Notes under the pieces: generated by a model
What the model was told of the DNA's origin: nothing
What the model saw: only the letters and a program-made list of their open reading frames with translations
The model's database searches: none
Translations under genes and position numbers: made by a program
Part shown: one piece after another, positions 63,308-64,000 of the stretch
Layout: every line of letters begins with the position of its first letter
How positions within the stretch are numbered: the stretch's first letter is position 1
NCBI RefSeq assembly: GCF_037975245.1
Contig: NC_092569.1
Location: forward strand, 14,962,501 to 15,026,500
DNA length: 64,000 nt
Source of the DNA: Apostichopus japonicus
Taxonomy: Eukaryota > Echinodermata > Holothuroidea > Aspidochirotida > Stichopodidae
Direction: 5' to 3'

Positions 63308-64000
63308 TTAAAACCCTTTACGATGTACCGTTTCATTACGCATGTCTGGAGAATTCAGCACAGGTTCAATACTTTGGATCATTTGTCAAACTGTAAGGTA
63401 ATTCAACTTTTAACCCTATACCCCGCTCTACCATCTGGTTTTTTATAGTCCAATGATTAAGATTTAGACTATCGAGTTCTATCAATTAGTTTCGAATTGA
63501 CTGGTATATATCTATTTGGTGTCTCTTTCTCGACGACCTTTCTTTCATTGGCCAACGTACCCTGCTTTGTTTCCGTTTATACGAGGAGAGCGACGGGGGG
63601 GGGGGGGGGGTAGTGTTCGTTTCGACTGGCAAATAGTATGACAAATCTAACAGTAAAAGTGAGTAAGTAATTCACTCATTCAAATGTGTCCAAATGTTGA
63701 CGACTGTAGACAAAAGTGAAATGTATAGTCTACAAATGGTACACGGTAGCACTAAATCAATCGAAACTGTTTTCACCCTGTTAGGACTAAAGAAAAGTTC
63801 ACTCTCAGAACAAGACTGAAAGAATGAAAGAAATCACTGAGGACACGTATACCAAAAATTGTCTTCTCACGCTCTTTAAGTTTTTTAATATTTTTTTTAT
63901 GCATATCACCCCCAATAAACAAGGTCTATCTATATAGTTGTGTGTCACTATAATGTCAACACTTTGGTCGTGAACTTTGAACACGGTCAATGGAATTACA
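63308..64000. other. No gene seen
   Basis: Unique AT-rich sequence with a G-run at 63596-63610. Confidence 0.5.

Overview
This is a window of eukaryotic nuclear DNA, AT-rich and gene-poor, with split genes, canonical GT...AG splice sites, many tRNA-derived SINEs, short inverted-repeat DNA transposons, a decayed LINE and long simple repeats. A TGIF-type TALE homeobox gene makes it an animal. The repeat style (hAT-like and TTAA-flanked MITEs, SINEs with long TA tails, CR1/L2-like LINE remnants, scattered AGGTCAAAGGTCA-bearing repeats) suggests a marine invertebrate deuterostome, perhaps an echinoderm. The exact lineage is inference.

Layout. Four exons of one plus-strand gene can be supported between 4026 and 28941: a large 5' coding exon (4026-5120) and three 3' exons (24314-24498, 27019-27330, 28802-28941). 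The last three join perfectly in phase. The first does not join the second in phase, so at least one exon in the roughly 19 kb intron was not found. The protein is polar and charged, with no domain I recognise. The large intron and its flanks hold tandem repeats, SINEs, hAT-like MITEs, TTAA-type MITEs and a LINE fragment. The region from 30.6 to 57.6 kb has no supportable gene. It is dominated by tandem repeats, including a 3.3 kb array of a 12-bp unit (44930-48262) that stays open in several frames on both strands and creates false 'proteins' of more than 1100 residues. At 59127-60304, minus strand, lies the main coding exon of a TGIF-family homeobox gene. Its 5' exon or exons were not identified. 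Just beyond it (61830-61924 and 62924-63307, plus strand) are two weak coding candidates.

Most notable: (1) the 3' end of exon 24314-24498 and its splice donor are embedded in a 128-bp satellite, so six copies of the same donor lie in a row; (2) two copies of one TTAA MITE family differ by a 25-bp near-palindromic hairpin insertion flanked by a 7-bp direct repeat, and a close relative of that hairpin sits inside an unrelated MITE; (3) the tRNA-derived SINEs repeatedly border the long TA microsatellites; (4) a SINE ends about 15 bases before the last splice acceptor of the plus-strand gene. The two genes share no evident function. I saw no operon, CRISPR or phage-like structure.
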